A stretch of DNA of 64,000 nt from Sediminibacterium sp. FEMGT703S (GCA_002786355.1 PGCO01000013.1:186001-250000); one strand, 5' to 3'. Numbered from the stretch's first letter, positions 8,767 to 17,501 are shown. Numbers and translations are program-made. The notes: a model not told the origin generated them from the letters alone.

Positions 8767-9261
8767 TCAATTCCCCAACTTCATCCTAAAATCAAATGAT
8801 TGAGATGTTTTTAAATCAAAAAACTTTCTAGTTGCAGAAGGAACAATGTAGCTATTGGCTTTTAATATTCTTGAAATAGCCATTTTAAAGGCAGGTATCA
8901 GAAACTTTAATGCTCCATTACTAGCGTAACTTGACAATGAAATAAGGTTTACGTTGTCTCTACTAAGGTTATATAATATCTCATCATCTTTAGAAGGCAA
9001 GTCTAATAATTCCTTGTCAGACAAATAGGCATTATACTCTTGCTCAAAATCACTTTTACAAATTTCAAGTACTTTTTTCCTTAATAGCTCATTCCATTGT
9101 TCATAGGTTAACGTAATTGGATTACTTGCACTTTTTGCTACTTCCTCTTTGTTTTTTTGAATCAGCTTCTCAAACTCAGTAGTAGCATGCTCAACTAATT
9201 TAATACAGTTATCCACTGGTCTTAAAAGCGTATTTCTTAATCTCAGGATATATTGTTCCAA
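8767..9261 (-). CDS. Unknown protein sharing a duplicated domain with 10548-11018; possibly broken
   Basis: The frame has no ATG start; its first possible start is a TTG at 9261. From about residue 48 to the end (NPITLTYEQWNELLRKKV to FDFRMKLGN) it closely matches the protein at 10548-11018, so the two share a roughly 115-residue domain of unknown function. Unlike that paralogue it lacks a signal peptide. The frame is the same as that of the upstream gene 9277-9954, with only one TAA (9277-9279) between them. It may therefore be the C-terminal half of a gene interrupted by a nonsense codon, or a truncated copy. I do not recognise the domain. Confidence 0.5.
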   Translation of the reverse strand: MEQYILRLRNTLLRPVDNCIKLVEHATTEFEKLIQKNKEEVAKSASNPITLTYEQWNELLRKKVLEICKSDFEQEYNAYLSDKELLDLPSKDDEILYNLSRDNVNLISLSSYASNGALKFLIPAFKMAISRILKANSYIVPSATRKFFDLKTSQSFDFRMKLGN

Positions 9262-9276
9262 CCCGTCAATGGTTCG

Positions 9277-9954
9277 TTACTTATCAAAATTATTAAAATA
9301 GTACTCATCAAACCCATTTAAGGAAAAGCCAATTATTGAACTTTCAATTTGCTTAAACAACTCGTTATCTGCTGGATTATTAAAAACTAGTCGACTCTCT
9401 ACCACATCAAAAGAAATAACTCGCTTTGTTGCATTAACAAAGAAAAAACCATTTACTGCCTTACCTAACTCGTAATGAAACACAATATAATCAGATCCAT
9501 TACTCAAAAAATCTAATCGATTCTTTCTGGGTTCAGCAGTTTTTATCTTTGCTTTTATAGACTTCCCATTCGTAAATTGCAACAACTGCTTGTTGTTTTC
9601 GAAAAATATATCACCTTTCTTAGTAATGAAATAATATCCTTTTGAAATATCCTCTTGTAAGTTTTTATTGACAATCGCCCCTTGGCCAATCCGAAGTGAA
9701 TCTCCCGATTTTTCAAGAAACCATCTACTAACTCCAACACTAATCAAGGAATAAGCCTGATGATTTTTATTGGCAACAATAACTTGATCACTAATATTTC
9801 CATTTTTAAAGATACTGATTGTAGTGTCCCCGTCTTTATTCAGCATTACACCAGGACCATCAATACAATTACCACTGAGACAGGTTTTCTGCGCATTTAT
9901 ATTAGATAGTACAAAAAATAGAACTATAAATAAGGAAAAGATTTTTTCTCTCAT
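9277..9954 (-). CDS. Exported protein of unknown function
   Basis: 225 residues from ATG 9954. Signal peptide ending LSNINAQ. The mature start CLSGNCIDGPGVMLNKDG has a MORN-like look (a G-rich turn followed by charged residues), but only one weak repeat is visible. The rest is beta-rich with no catalytic motif. It ends 16 bases before, and in the same frame as, the duplicated-domain ORF at 8767-9261, separated by a single TAA. It belongs to a minus-strand run of small exported unknown proteins (8767-11418) that look co-transcribed. Confidence 0.6.
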   Translation of the reverse strand: MREKIFSLFIVLFFVLSNINAQKTCLSGNCIDGPGVMLNKDGDTTISIFKNGNISDQVIVANKNHQAYSLISVGVSRWFLEKSGDSLRIGQGAIVNKNLQEDISKGYYFITKKGDIFFENNKQLLQFTNGKSIKAKIKTAEPRKNRLDFLSNGSDYIVFHYELGKAVNGFFFVNATKRVISFDVVESRLVFNNPADNELFKQIESSIIGFSLNGFDEYYFNNFDK

Positions 9955-9976
9955 AATCAAGGATTATTGATTTTTT

Positions 9977-10432
9977 TTAAAATCTTATTTTTTTAGCTCG
10001 ATAGCGCTTCTCTTCCTTTTCGTAAAATTTTAAATTAGATTTACTAATAAACCACTCATCATTTTCTAATCTAATTTTAGAAAATAGGCCATGCAGGATA
10101 AGCAGTTCTCCATACATGATTTCTGGGGTAATTTTTTTACTTTCTATTAATAATCGGATATAAGTTACTTGTTCCGAAAGTAACACAGCATTCCTACGCA
10201 TTTTCTCTTTGGGAATGGTAAATGTTTGCATGATACTTTTATGGAATACACTATACTTCGACTTCAATTCATCAAAGCGATTTAGCGCGGGGTCTATATC
10301 CCCTTTTTCGGCACTCAATAACACAATATTAAATACTTCATAAAAATCAGCTCTTTCTTTCCAACTATCTTGAGCAATTACAAATTGGAGGTTTATACAA
10401 CCTAAGAAAAGTAATAAAAATATCTTTTTCAT
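9977..10432 (-). CDS. Small exported protein of unknown function, helical
   Basis: 151 residues. Signal peptide MKKIFLLLFLGCINLQFVIAQ, then an amphipathic, mostly helical mature domain (EVFNIVLLSAEKGDIDPALNRFDELKSKY). No cysteine pairs, catalytic motifs or membrane segments follow the signal. It is in a run of exported small proteins and ends 22 bases before the next downstream start, consistent with an operon. Not recognised. Confidence 0.6.
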   Translation of the reverse strand: MKKIFLLLFLGCINLQFVIAQDSWKERADFYEVFNIVLLSAEKGDIDPALNRFDELKSKYSVFHKSIMQTFTIPKEKMRRNAVLLSEQVTYIRLLIESKKITPEIMYGELLILHGLFSKIRLENDEWFISKSNLKFYEKEEKRYRAKKIRF

Positions 10433-10547
10433 TGAATTAATTTATTAATTAAAATAATTATATTTTATCAGGGATAACATTATCTGCATAGATAGTTGAA
10501 TGCTGGGCAACATAGATGCAGATAAAAGAAAGAAGCAATACTAGAAT

Positions 10548-11018
10548 CTAAACACCCAATTTCATTCTAAAATCATATGTTTGTTTAGTTTCATAATCAT
10601 AAAACTTCCTAACAGCAGAGGGCACAATATAACTTTCATTCTTGGTCAATAGAGCAAAAGCTTTCTTAAAAGCAGTAACTAAAAATTTGAGTTCGCCATT
10701 ACTACTATACTTTTCCAAGGATATGATATTCTTATTATCTCTACTTAAATTATATACTATTTCTTCCTCTTTACTGGATAATCCTGTTAATTTTTTTCGG
10801 AATAGATACTCTTTAAACTCTTGATTAAAATCATTTTCACAAACCTCAATAACTTTTTTTCGTAATAATTCATTCCATTGTTCGTAAGTCAATGTTATAG
10901 GATCCCCGTTTGACAATTGGAATTGCTCAACCTGCTTACAATCATTTAAATTAGTGACTGTTGCATCACTCATTATGGGTAATACCATCAAAACAGCTAA
11001 AATTTTACTGAGATACAT
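10548..11018 (-). CDS. Exported protein with duplicated unknown domain (paralogue of 8767-9261)
   Basis: 156 residues. An N-terminal hydrophobic signal (MYLSKILAVLMVLPIMSDA) precedes the shared domain DPITLTYEQWNELLRKKV ... NLSRDN ... SYIVPSA.RKF ... FDFRMKLG. More than half the positions of the last 115 residues match the downstream copy by eye. It overlaps the 3' end of the upstream exported gene (11005-11418) by 14 bases, indicating coupled translation. The domain is unknown; conserved W, R, N and FRMKLG residues could mark a binding surface. Confidence 0.65.
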   Translation of the reverse strand: MYLSKILAVLMVLPIMSDATVTNLNDCKQVEQFQLSNGDPITLTYEQWNELLRKKVIEVCENDFNQEFKEYLFRKKLTGLSSKEEEIVYNLSRDNKNIISLEKYSSNGELKFLVTAFKKAFALLTKNESYIVPSAVRKFYDYETKQTYDFRMKLGV

Positions 11019-11418
11019 ATTCTATATTTTTAGATCCATCAAAAATGATGATATTTTTAAAGGAGCCTCTATTCACTCCTATTTGGTATTTATTACTAGT
11101 GAGATATAAATAAACTGAGCTTCCATCATCCAATTTTCTGATTTCACTTTGAATAATTGTATAAGTTTCTGCTAATTCCCATCGGAAATTAAAAGTACCT
11201 CGTAGCCAATACTTCTGAATTGTATTGGGAGTAAAATCAAATTTTACTGTAGTCTGCATTCTATTATACTGACCTGGGCTTTCTGCTTTACTCCAGCTTC
11301 TTGAAATATCATATCTCTCAATAAAACTTTCATTGATCGTAATCTGACCAAAGGAATCCAATACTGAAAATAAAGTAAAGAAAATAGCGAATAAATATTT
11401 AATAGTAGTTTGTTTCAT
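11005..11418 (-). CDS. Exported beta-rich protein of unknown function
   Basis: 137 residues with a signal peptide ending LDSFGQ. The mature part is rich in alternating hydrophobic/polar stretches and aromatic residues (KFDFTPNTIQKYWLRGTFNF), suggesting a small beta fold. It is the first gene of the run 11418 to 8767 and overlaps the following paralogue gene by 14 bases. No family recognised. Confidence 0.6.
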   Translation of the reverse strand: MKQTTIKYLFAIFFTLFSVLDSFGQITINESFIERYDISRSWSKAESPGQYNRMQTTVKFDFTPNTIQKYWLRGTFNFRWELAETYTIIQSEIRKLDDGSSVYLYLTSNKYQIGVNRGSFKNIIIFDGSKNIEYVSQ

Positions 11419-11542
11419 TTAATATATTTATTCAACAAAATAATTGCTATAAATCAGCTAAATCAATACTACATATGTATTATTCTTATGAAAAAATCAA
11501 CAAATCTACCCTGACTTTGGTTTCGTTTGTTCTTGTTATCAT

Positions 11543-13540
11543 TTATGCTGGAATGTAAATATTGAATGTAGTTCCTTTCATTAGCTCGCTAGTTGCCGTA
11601 ATGATGCCATTGTGGTTTTCAATTATTTTTTTTACAATGGCAAGACCAATACCTGTGCCTGCGTACTCATCTTTGGCATGTAGTTTCTGGAAAACATCAA
11701 ATATTTTTTCTGCAAATTTTTTTTCAAAACCAATGCCGTTATCTGAAATACTAATATGGCAATATTCTTTATGAAGCGGAAGGTTGGCTTCATTTTTTTG
11801 GCTGTAAGTTATATTTACGCTACTAATCTTAATATGGGGTGGTATTTTTGGATTTGAAAACTTGAGAGCATTGCTAATGAGATTGTGCATCAACTGACGA
11901 AACTGAAATGGGATTATTTTTACCTCACAGATTTCTTTTACTTCTATAACTGCATTCTTTTCTGCAATTGTATCTTTAAACTCATTTCTAACTTCTTCAA
12001 TAATAATGTTGAGGTCAGTGGTTTCAAAATTTCTATCTGCCATGCTTAATCGGGAGAAGGCAAGTAAATCTAGAATAAGTGTTTGCATCCGTTCGGCTGC
12101 ATTTTGCATGAGGTGCAAATAATTTTTTCCACTATCGGATAAATTTTGATTTTCTTTTTCTAATATTCTCCCTGCAATGGTTCGGATCTTTCGCAAGGGT
12201 TCTTGCAAATCGTGACTAGAAACATAAGTAAATGCTTCTAACTCTGTGTTCATTTTTATAAGCTCTTCGTTGGCTGCTGATAATTCTTCCGTTCTTTCCG
12301 CAACAGCTTGTTCTAAATCTTCTCTTTGTTCTTTCTGATGCTGCATTTCTGTGGTAACACCCACCCACATGACAAATTCCCCATTTTTATCTTTGATAGG
12401 CGATACAATGTTTAAATGCCATATATAATCCCCATCCGAATTTTTAAACCGCATTTCCATAGCCAAGTCGATCCCTGTGATTGCAGCGTGCTCAAAGCGT
12501 TTTTGAAATTCCTCCAACTCATCAGGATGCATAATTTTCTGGTAGCCAAAATCTCTTAATTCTTCAAAAGTGTATCCGCTAAAGGTTAGCCAGTGTTTAC
12601 TAAAATAGGTAGCATTACCAGCTGCATCTGCAATGCTTATTTTAGCTGGCATCAGATCAGCCAGTGACCTGAAACGTTCTTCGCTTTCCTCAATCTTCCT
12701 TTTTGCTATTACTTGCTCAGTTACATCATTACCAATAATTGTAATACCAGAAATAGTTTGGTCTGCTTCTAAATAAGGCTGAAAAACAAAATTGAAAAAA
12801 TACTTTTCTTTTAAGTGCCCATGAAGTTTATTAGGGCTTTGTACATCAACACCATGAAAAGGAATACCAGTAGCACGAACTTCTTCAAGCAAAGCTGGGA
12901 ATGGGGTATCAATAATCTCTGGCATAATTTCAAACAGCGATTTACCTTCTATATCATTCCCCCTTCCCCAAACTTCTTTAATCTGGTTGTTGGCAAAATC
13001 AACAACTAGGTCTTTCCCTTTTATCACGGCAAAGGAAAAAGTCGAATTCAAGAGCATCATATTATACCTCTTATCGCTATCTTCCATTTTTTTTCGAGCT
13101 AGTACTTGTTCCGTTATCTCATTAACTGATGCAAAAATGCCCGAAACAGTGTTATCGTCATCACGGATAGGTTGACAATCTAAATTAAACCAGCCAGTCT
13201 CAGCTTTACCGTTTCTATGCAACGATAATTCTATCTCTTTGGCTTTATATGGCACGCCAGTTTGCATTAAGTTGTCCAAAGTATTTTTTATTGGATGTTC
13301 CCATTCGGGCATGGCTAAAAAAAGAGGCTTGCCAATAAAACCCTTGTCTTTACCCATTATCTCTAAAGCATTGTCATTGGCTAACTCAACTATATAATTA
13401 CTGCCACGAAAAATTGCTATGGCAACTGGTGTTTGTATCAGCAGATTGTGAAACAGACTGAGGTATTTTTTTTCTTCTGTAAGAAATTCCGATGCCTCTT
13501 TTTTAGTATTTATTTTTTGGGGAGTTAGGGGTATCTTCAT
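11543..13540 (-). CDS. Multi-PAS sensor histidine kinase
   Basis: 665 residues with no membrane segment, so a soluble sensor. Three PAS domains (about 28-145, 155-278 and 285-402; the third ends with a PAC-type VGVTTEM) lead through a coiled coil (about 403-435) to a HisKA dimerisation helix with phosphoacceptor H443 in SSHDLQEPLRKI. The HATPase domain has N-box NLISNALKF, DNGIGF and GTGIGLAI. The first two PAS domains are close relatives, suggesting internal duplication. The gene overlaps the upstream response regulator by 4 bases (ATGA), so kinase and regulator are coupled. The sensed signal is unknown; cytoplasmic PAS kinases of this kind usually respond to light, redox or small ligands. 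Confidence 0.92.
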   Translation of the reverse strand: MKIPLTPQKINTKKEASEFLTEEKKYLSLFHNLLIQTPVAIAIFRGSNYIVELANDNALEIMGKDKGFIGKPLFLAMPEWEHPIKNTLDNLMQTGVPYKAKEIELSLHRNGKAETGWFNLDCQPIRDDDNTVSGIFASVNEITEQVLARKKMEDSDKRYNMMLLNSTFSFAVIKGKDLVVDFANNQIKEVWGRGNDIEGKSLFEIMPEIIDTPFPALLEEVRATGIPFHGVDVQSPNKLHGHLKEKYFFNFVFQPYLEADQTISGITIIGNDVTEQVIAKRKIEESEERFRSLADLMPAKISIADAAGNATYFSKHWLTFSGYTFEELRDFGYQKIMHPDELEEFQKRFEHAAITGIDLAMEMRFKNSDGDYIWHLNIVSPIKDKNGEFVMWVGVTTEMQHQKEQREDLEQAVAERTEELSAANEELIKMNTELEAFTYVSSHDLQEPLRKIRTIAGRILEKENQNLSDSGKNYLHLMQNAAERMQTLILDLLAFSRLSMADRNFETTDLNIIIEEVRNEFKDTIAEKNAVIEVKEICEVKIIPFQFRQLMHNLISNALKFSNPKIPPHIKISSVNITYSQKNEANLPLHKEYCHISISDNGIGFEKKFAEKIFDVFQKLHAKDEYAGTGIGLAIVKKIIENHNGIITATSELMKGTTFNIYIPA

Positions 13541-14010
13541 TTTGCGTCAGGGATAATGATAGAATCGCCTGATATCAAAAAGTTCTCTTTAAGCGGGAAT
13601 CGATTATTTTTTTGCGTTATTAGCATGAGTGCCTCATATATTACTTTTTTTAATTGCAAAAAATCAGGTGGCTTACAGATGTAATAGTGAGCTGCATCTC
13701 TGAAAACATTATTAACTGTTGCTTCATCTGAAGCAGTAGAAAAAATAATAACAGGCAGATCCTGGAGGTCAGTATTACGTTTTATTTCACCCAAAGAAAC
13801 GAATCCGTTTTTGCGTGGCATGTTGAGGTCTAAGAATAGTACATCAGGAAACTTACTTCCTTGCTTTGAAATCTCTTCAATCAGTTCTACACCATTATGA
13901 ACAATTGTAAGCGTGGCAGTTACAGGTAGCTCTTCTAAAGCGTCTTTGAAAAGTAGGCAATCGGTATAGTCATCGTCTGCAAGAAGAATATTGATGTTAT
14001 CAGCAATCAT
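13537..14010 (-). CDS. Single-domain response regulator (CheY/Rcp1-like)
   Basis: 157 residues forming one receiver domain: acidic pocket ADDD (about 11-14), phosphoacceptor D61 in LFLDLNMPRKNG, conserved switch Ser/Thr in IIFSTASD and Lys in ICKPPD. There is no output domain, so the phosphate is probably passed on or acts by protein contact. It precedes and overlaps the PAS kinase gene by 4 bases, and the two form a bicistronic pair. The family resembles phytochrome response regulators (Rcp1-like). Confidence 0.92.
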   Translation of the reverse strand: MIADNINILLADDDYTDCLLFKDALEELPVTATLTIVHNGVELIEEISKQGSKFPDVLFLDLNMPRKNGFVSLGEIKRNTDLQDLPVIIFSTASDEATVNNVFRDAAHYYICKPPDFLQLKKVIYEALMLITQKNNRFPLKENFLISGDSIIIPDAK

Positions 14011-14074
14011 TCCTTGAAGTTAGCGATGTAATTACGTATTAGTTGTTAATTAGGAAAATAATTTTAATGAGATT

Positions 14075-14560
14075 TTAGCTCTTGTCCTCATCAAGGTTAG
14101 CATGATTGTCTCCGCCCAAACTGTAATAATTATTTTCCTCATCTTCACTGCCCACAATTTCCTGTTGGTCGTCTAATTCTGATCCTGGAATATCTAAATC
14201 ATCGCCAGACATATCATCATTAAAATCTTTTTCATTCAGTGAGCCTTCTTCTTCGTTTGCGGTTTTAACTTTTGAAAAATCACTTGGGTTTACTTCCGAA
14301 TCTATCTTCCCTCTATTATAAATATCATCAGCGTCCGGATATTCATAACCCATTGAAGTATGTGTTTTTGAATACTTTTCTAACAACTCCACTAATGAGT
14401 TGTGGTAATCATTAAGGTTTTTAGTATTTATTTCCTCCTGATTATTTTCTGAAATATTTACAGGCATTTCATTAATGTACTTAGTTAATTCTGGAAACTT
14501 TTGATTTATTGTAGTAGTTACACTTATGATAGAGTGTTCTAATTCAGTTTTTGTTTTCAT
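14075..14560 (-). CDS. Acidic, low-complexity protein of unknown function
   Basis: 161 residues. The N-terminal half is helical with hydrophobic heptads (LEHSIISVTTTINQKFPEL); the C-terminal half is very acidic (DDMSGDDLDIPGSELDDQQ) and probably disordered. No signal or membrane segment. It lies 64 bases upstream of the response regulator in the same direction. It could be a partner or adaptor of the signalling pair, but nothing in the sequence proves this. Confidence 0.55.
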   Translation of the reverse strand: MKTKTELEHSIISVTTTINQKFPELTKYINEMPVNISENNQEEINTKNLNDYHNSLVELLEKYSKTHTSMGYEYPDADDIYNRGKIDSEVNPSDFSKVKTANEEEGSLNEKDFNDDMSGDDLDIPGSELDDQQEIVGSEDEENNYYSLGGDNHANLDEDKS

Positions 14561-14870
14561 GCTTTCATCAGTATTAGTTGATTGAATATAAATTTGTGTA
14601 GTAGGTGGTAGTGGAAGTGATACAGTAACTAGAGGATGAGAAACTACATCATCTCTTGCAGTAACACCTTTAAACTCAATATAAAGTTCATACTTTAATT
14701 AAGCTAGTACTTTATACATTTAGGGAAATAAGTTGCAAAATTCACAGTTTAATAAGTTGTAGATATCAAATTTTAATAGGTCTACGCATACAAAAAACTA
14801 TTTAACTGATAATTGTTGTCATATCCACACTCCTCCCCCTACCTTGTGATCCGATAAAAATATCATTTAG
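14561..14870. other. Intergenic stretch without recognisable gene
   Basis: About 310 bases between the acidic-protein gene and the conserved leader at 14871. No coding frame with a plausible start, no strong hairpin and no repeat were seen. It presumably carries promoters for the acidic protein (leftward) and the small basic ORF (rightward). Confidence 0.5.
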
Positions 14871-14888
14871 ACCAATATAGGCGTATCT
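14871..14888 (+). promoter_or_regulatory. Conserved 18-base leader motif, copy 1
   Basis: ACCAATATAGGCGTATCT is found identically here and at 26802-26819. In both places it starts 44 or 45 bases before the ATG of a small Lys-rich ORF, and the sequence between motif and ATG is also similar (AAACTTAAA, TGTATGTCG). The conserved position suggests a promoter core or mRNA leader element. The TATCT part fits the left half of a Bacteroidota -7 box. Confidence 0.5.
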
Positions 14889-14914
14889 ACAAGGCCAAAC
14901 TTAAAATTAATTGT

Positions 14915-15040
14915 ATGTCGAAAAAAAGCGCTGAACCCAAGAAGAATAAACCTACAAAAAAGAAAAGCTCAGCACAGGAGAAAGCTTTATCATTCATTTC
15001 TGCAAAGAATGAGGCCTACTGGTTAATCTGCCATTACTAA
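14915..15040 (+). pseudogene. Small Lys-rich ORF, copy 1, with altered C-terminus
   Basis: 41 codons. The first 18 residues (MSKKSAEPKKNKPTKKKS) match the complete 31-residue gene at 26847-26942 almost exactly, as does the 44-base leader. After about residue 22 the sequence diverges into a non-basic tail (ALSFISAKNEAYWLICHY) that runs into the 3' end of the convergent DUF2383 gene. It looks like a copy that lost its original 3' end and terminator by a deletion or rearrangement. It may still be translated. Confidence 0.45.
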
Positions 15041-15481
15041 ATCTCTCATAGATTTTACTTTGTCGTGGTCAGCTTTCAATAAGGATTTTTGTGCCATTAA
15101 CATAGTATGCTGTTCAGCATTTAATTTTTCTGCCTCGTTTTCTAAAACCTTTTCATACGTTTCTTGAGCTACATCTTCGCCATATTCACAAGAACTAAGA
15201 ATCGTTTTGCGGTCCTTGCCTGTGAGGGCTGATTTTACATCCATCCACACGCGAAAAAATTTACCTGACATCATTGTGCCTTCGGCTGGTTCTCCACCAA
15301 GTTTTGTAACTTCTGCAACCAGTTCGTTCTTACATTTTTGGCTAGTTGATGAAAACTCGGCAAATAAGGTTTTCAAATCTTGTTCGTCGGTTTCTTTACT
15401 TGCAGTTTCGTAACCTTCAATTCTATCGTTGTTGATAGTAATAAGTGAATTTAACACAGTGATTGTTTGTTCAATTTCCAT
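15023..15481 (-). CDS. DUF2383/PA2169-family four-helix-bundle protein
   Basis: 152 residues from ATG 15481 (MEIEQTITVLNSLITINNDRIEGYETA). An upstream frame could add 20 residues but lacks the family consensus. The sequence is entirely helical, with the family features of an N-terminal LNxLixinnDri segment, a central cysteine, and a second ferritin-like helix pair (EDVAQETYEKVLENEAEKL). DUF2383 proteins are ferritin-like small bundles linked to stress responses, with no established reaction. The gene is monocistronic, and its 3' end overlaps the degenerate small basic ORF by 18 bases. Confidence 0.85.
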   Translation of the reverse strand: MEIEQTITVLNSLITINNDRIEGYETASKETDEQDLKTLFAEFSSTSQKCKNELVAEVTKLGGEPAEGTMMSGKFFRVWMDVKSALTGKDRKTILSSCEYGEDVAQETYEKVLENEAEKLNAEQHTMLMAQKSLLKADHDKVKSMRDLVMAD

Positions 15482-15709
15482 TTGATTATAATTTTTTATG
15501 ATGTAAATATTGGTTTTAATGGCAGTGTGAGAATTACACAACTGTAAAAATGTATTACATCATTTACATATTTATAAACCAAAATGACTGATATTGAAGC
15601 AATGCAGTTAGAGCCTACCCTTTATTCTAATGTTATTATTTTTTCCGCTTTATTAGTCCAAAGAATGATTCTTTGATCCATGCTTAAAGTAATAATTCAA
15701 TTCCCCTTT

Positions 15710-16267
15710 TCAATTGTTAGGCATTCTTCTGGTCTGTTGTATTCTGTCAATTTGCTTTAAATGCCGAATAATATGATTAATATAAAACTGAAAAGTGTCA
15801 CCCAACTTTAGTTTGATCAAACTAGAAATTGAAGTCTCAATTTTGACCTTGTTCAAACTCACTTTTCTTGATTGATTAAGCAAGTCCAATAATTTGATTT
15901 GCTGACTGATGAATTTATCAATAACAGTTTTATCAAGTTTGGCATGTAAAGGGTTCTTGTCTTTAAAAGTTTTCATTTTATTCAACTTAACTTTTGGCAA
16001 CATACTTTTTGCAAAGTAATTCCCTAACATCCCACTCTTAAATTCAACTTCAGCTTCAGTAGTTGAATTTTCTATTTTATTTCCCATTTGTGGCAAATAG
16101 AAATCGCCGTACAAGTTTAAATGCTCCAAACACTCCAAAATGCTCCACGAAGTTTCATTTGGTTTCCAGGTTAAAGTCTGTAAATCATAGGTTTTAAGTT
16201 TTTCAACTTGGTTTATATTCTGCTGGGTTTGTGCTAAAAGTGATAGTATTAAGTTTTCAGATTGCAT
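15710..16267 (-). CDS. DinB-like (DinB_2 superfamily) protein
   Basis: 185 residues. It has the four-helix DinB/YfiT layout with an N-terminal SLLAQTQQNINQVEKL helix, the motif TWKPNETSWSILECLEHLNLYGDFY (metal-site His in CLEHL) and a C-terminal HIIRHLKQIDRI with paired histidines. These three His positions match the usual metal triad of the superfamily, which includes metal-dependent thiol-S-transferases and many unknowns. It is followed (upstream on the strand) by a Crp-like regulator 55 bases away. The reaction is unknown. Confidence 0.75.
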   Translation of the reverse strand: MQSENLILSLLAQTQQNINQVEKLKTYDLQTLTWKPNETSWSILECLEHLNLYGDFYLPQMGNKIENSTTEAEVEFKSGMLGNYFAKSMLPKVKLNKMKTFKDKNPLHAKLDKTVIDKFISQQIKLLDLLNQSRKVSLNKVKIETSISSLIKLKLGDTFQFYINHIIRHLKQIDRIQQTRRMPNN

Positions 16268-16322
16268 TATTTCAATTTTATGCGAAGTTCATAAAATCAA
16301 TTTTTTAAACCCTTGATTGAAG

Positions 16323-16829
16323 TCAAGACTTTTTAAGCCGGGATAGGGTTTCGGCGCTCATTCTTAGATAATTGGCTATATATCTATTGGGAATTTCTTG
16401 AAAAAGCTGTGGGCTTCGTCTTAATACCCTTTCGTATCGTTCTTTTGGGGAATTTGTTAAAATGTCAACTTCACGTTCCATTTGTTGAAGCACTAAGTTT
16501 TCCAAAATCTTTGTCCACAAATTTTGGTTACTTTCAATTTCTAAAAACTTATCAAATTGTTGCTTAGTTATAACTTTTATTACAGTCTTTTTAATGGCTT
16601 GAATAAAAAAGTCAGAAGGCTTTCCTGTTAAAAAAGAGTCTAACGAAACGATTATATTTTCTTTGTAGCCAAATCGAATCGTTTGTTCTTCGTAGTCATC
16701 AAATACAAAAATTCTCAAACTACCACTAACTACATAATATATATTTGTATCTATGCTACCTTTCACTTTCAGAAATTCGTTTCTGTCGATGGTTATCATT
16801 TTGTTTGAAAGTTCAACAATTTCCTTCAT
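16323..16829 (-). CDS. Crp/Fnr-family transcriptional regulator
   Basis: 168 residues, somewhat short for the family. A cyclic-nucleotide-binding-like beta roll (about 10-110; YYVVSGSLRIFVFDDYEEQTIRFGYKEN) is followed by a dimerisation helix and a winged helix with recognition segment IPNRYIANYLRMSAETLSRLKK. The phosphate-binding RxA signature of true cAMP sites is not evident, so its ligand is unknown. It may control itself and the neighbouring DinB-like or membrane genes. Confidence 0.85.
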   Translation of the reverse strand: MKEIVELSNKMITIDRNEFLKVKGSIDTNIYYVVSGSLRIFVFDDYEEQTIRFGYKENIIVSLDSFLTGKPSDFFIQAIKKTVIKVITKQQFDKFLEIESNQNLWTKILENLVLQQMEREVDILTNSPKERYERVLRRSPQLFQEIPNRYIANYLRMSAETLSRLKKS

Positions 16830-16886
16830 AGTCTTTAACAGAAATTTTATTGTCTAAAGTTGGTCTGTCCATTTTATTACTTGATT

Positions 16887-17501
16887 CTATTTATAAGGAC
16901 GCATATTAATAAAATCCTCTTTTTTGCTAAAATACTCAAGTCCTATTACTAATAGCAGCGAACTTAAAACATAAACTTTTTGCATTATAGCAGTCCATTC
17001 CAAATAACCTAAACCATAAAACATAAAAAAAACATAGTAAGTCAACAAGCAAATAACACTGCAGAATTTAAGTAAATGAAGCTTTGTATTAAGGATAAAT
17101 ATCGTAATAGTAAATAATCCAGCCAATGTGAGAACTATTGATATCGTTCCTAAATCATGCAAGGGTGTAGCAATTAAAAAAATAAATAACAAATTGGCAA
17201 ATCCAATAAACCTTAAACTTCTTGCCCATTTGCTTTGTGATAACTTTGTTGACATATTAATAAAAAAAACACCGTAGCCAATTGAATGGAATGCCATTCC
17301 AATTACAGCCCAAATCCTACCCTTGTTCTCTTTACCATTAATAGCCGTTTCAGCAAACAAATTACTTATAAAATTTTTTGACCAATGAAAACCATCAGCG
17401 TTTTTATCAACTAATGAACCTCCTGGATATTTAGTAGCTGCTACAACAATTAATATCATTGAAACAACTAAACATATCAGTACTGAATATCTTTTTATCA
17501 C
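16887..17501 (-). CDS. Multi-span membrane protein, DUF998-like
   Basis: 204 residues beginning at a GTG. Five to six hydrophobic helices; a loop after the first helix (GFHWSKNFISNLF) resembles the short conserved segment after helix 1 in DUF998-type integral membrane proteins. The rest alternates helices with short charged loops. It ends 57 bases before the Crp-like gene and is in the same direction, so the two may be linked. Function unknown. Confidence 0.6.
   Translation of the reverse strand: MIKRYSVLICLVVSMILIVVAATKYPGGSLVDKNADGFHWSKNFISNLFAETAINGKENKGRIWAVIGMAFHSIGYGVFFINMSTKLSQSKWARSLRFIGFANLLFIFLIATPLHDLGTISIVLTLAGLFTITIFILNTKLHLLKFCSVICLLTYYVFFMFYGLGYLEWTAIMQKVYVLSSLLLVIGLEYFSKKEDFINMRPYK

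Noticed and set aside
14561..14870. Possible unannotated gene in the 310-base gap
   Set aside because: No frame of more than about 30 codons with start and coding-like composition on either strand.
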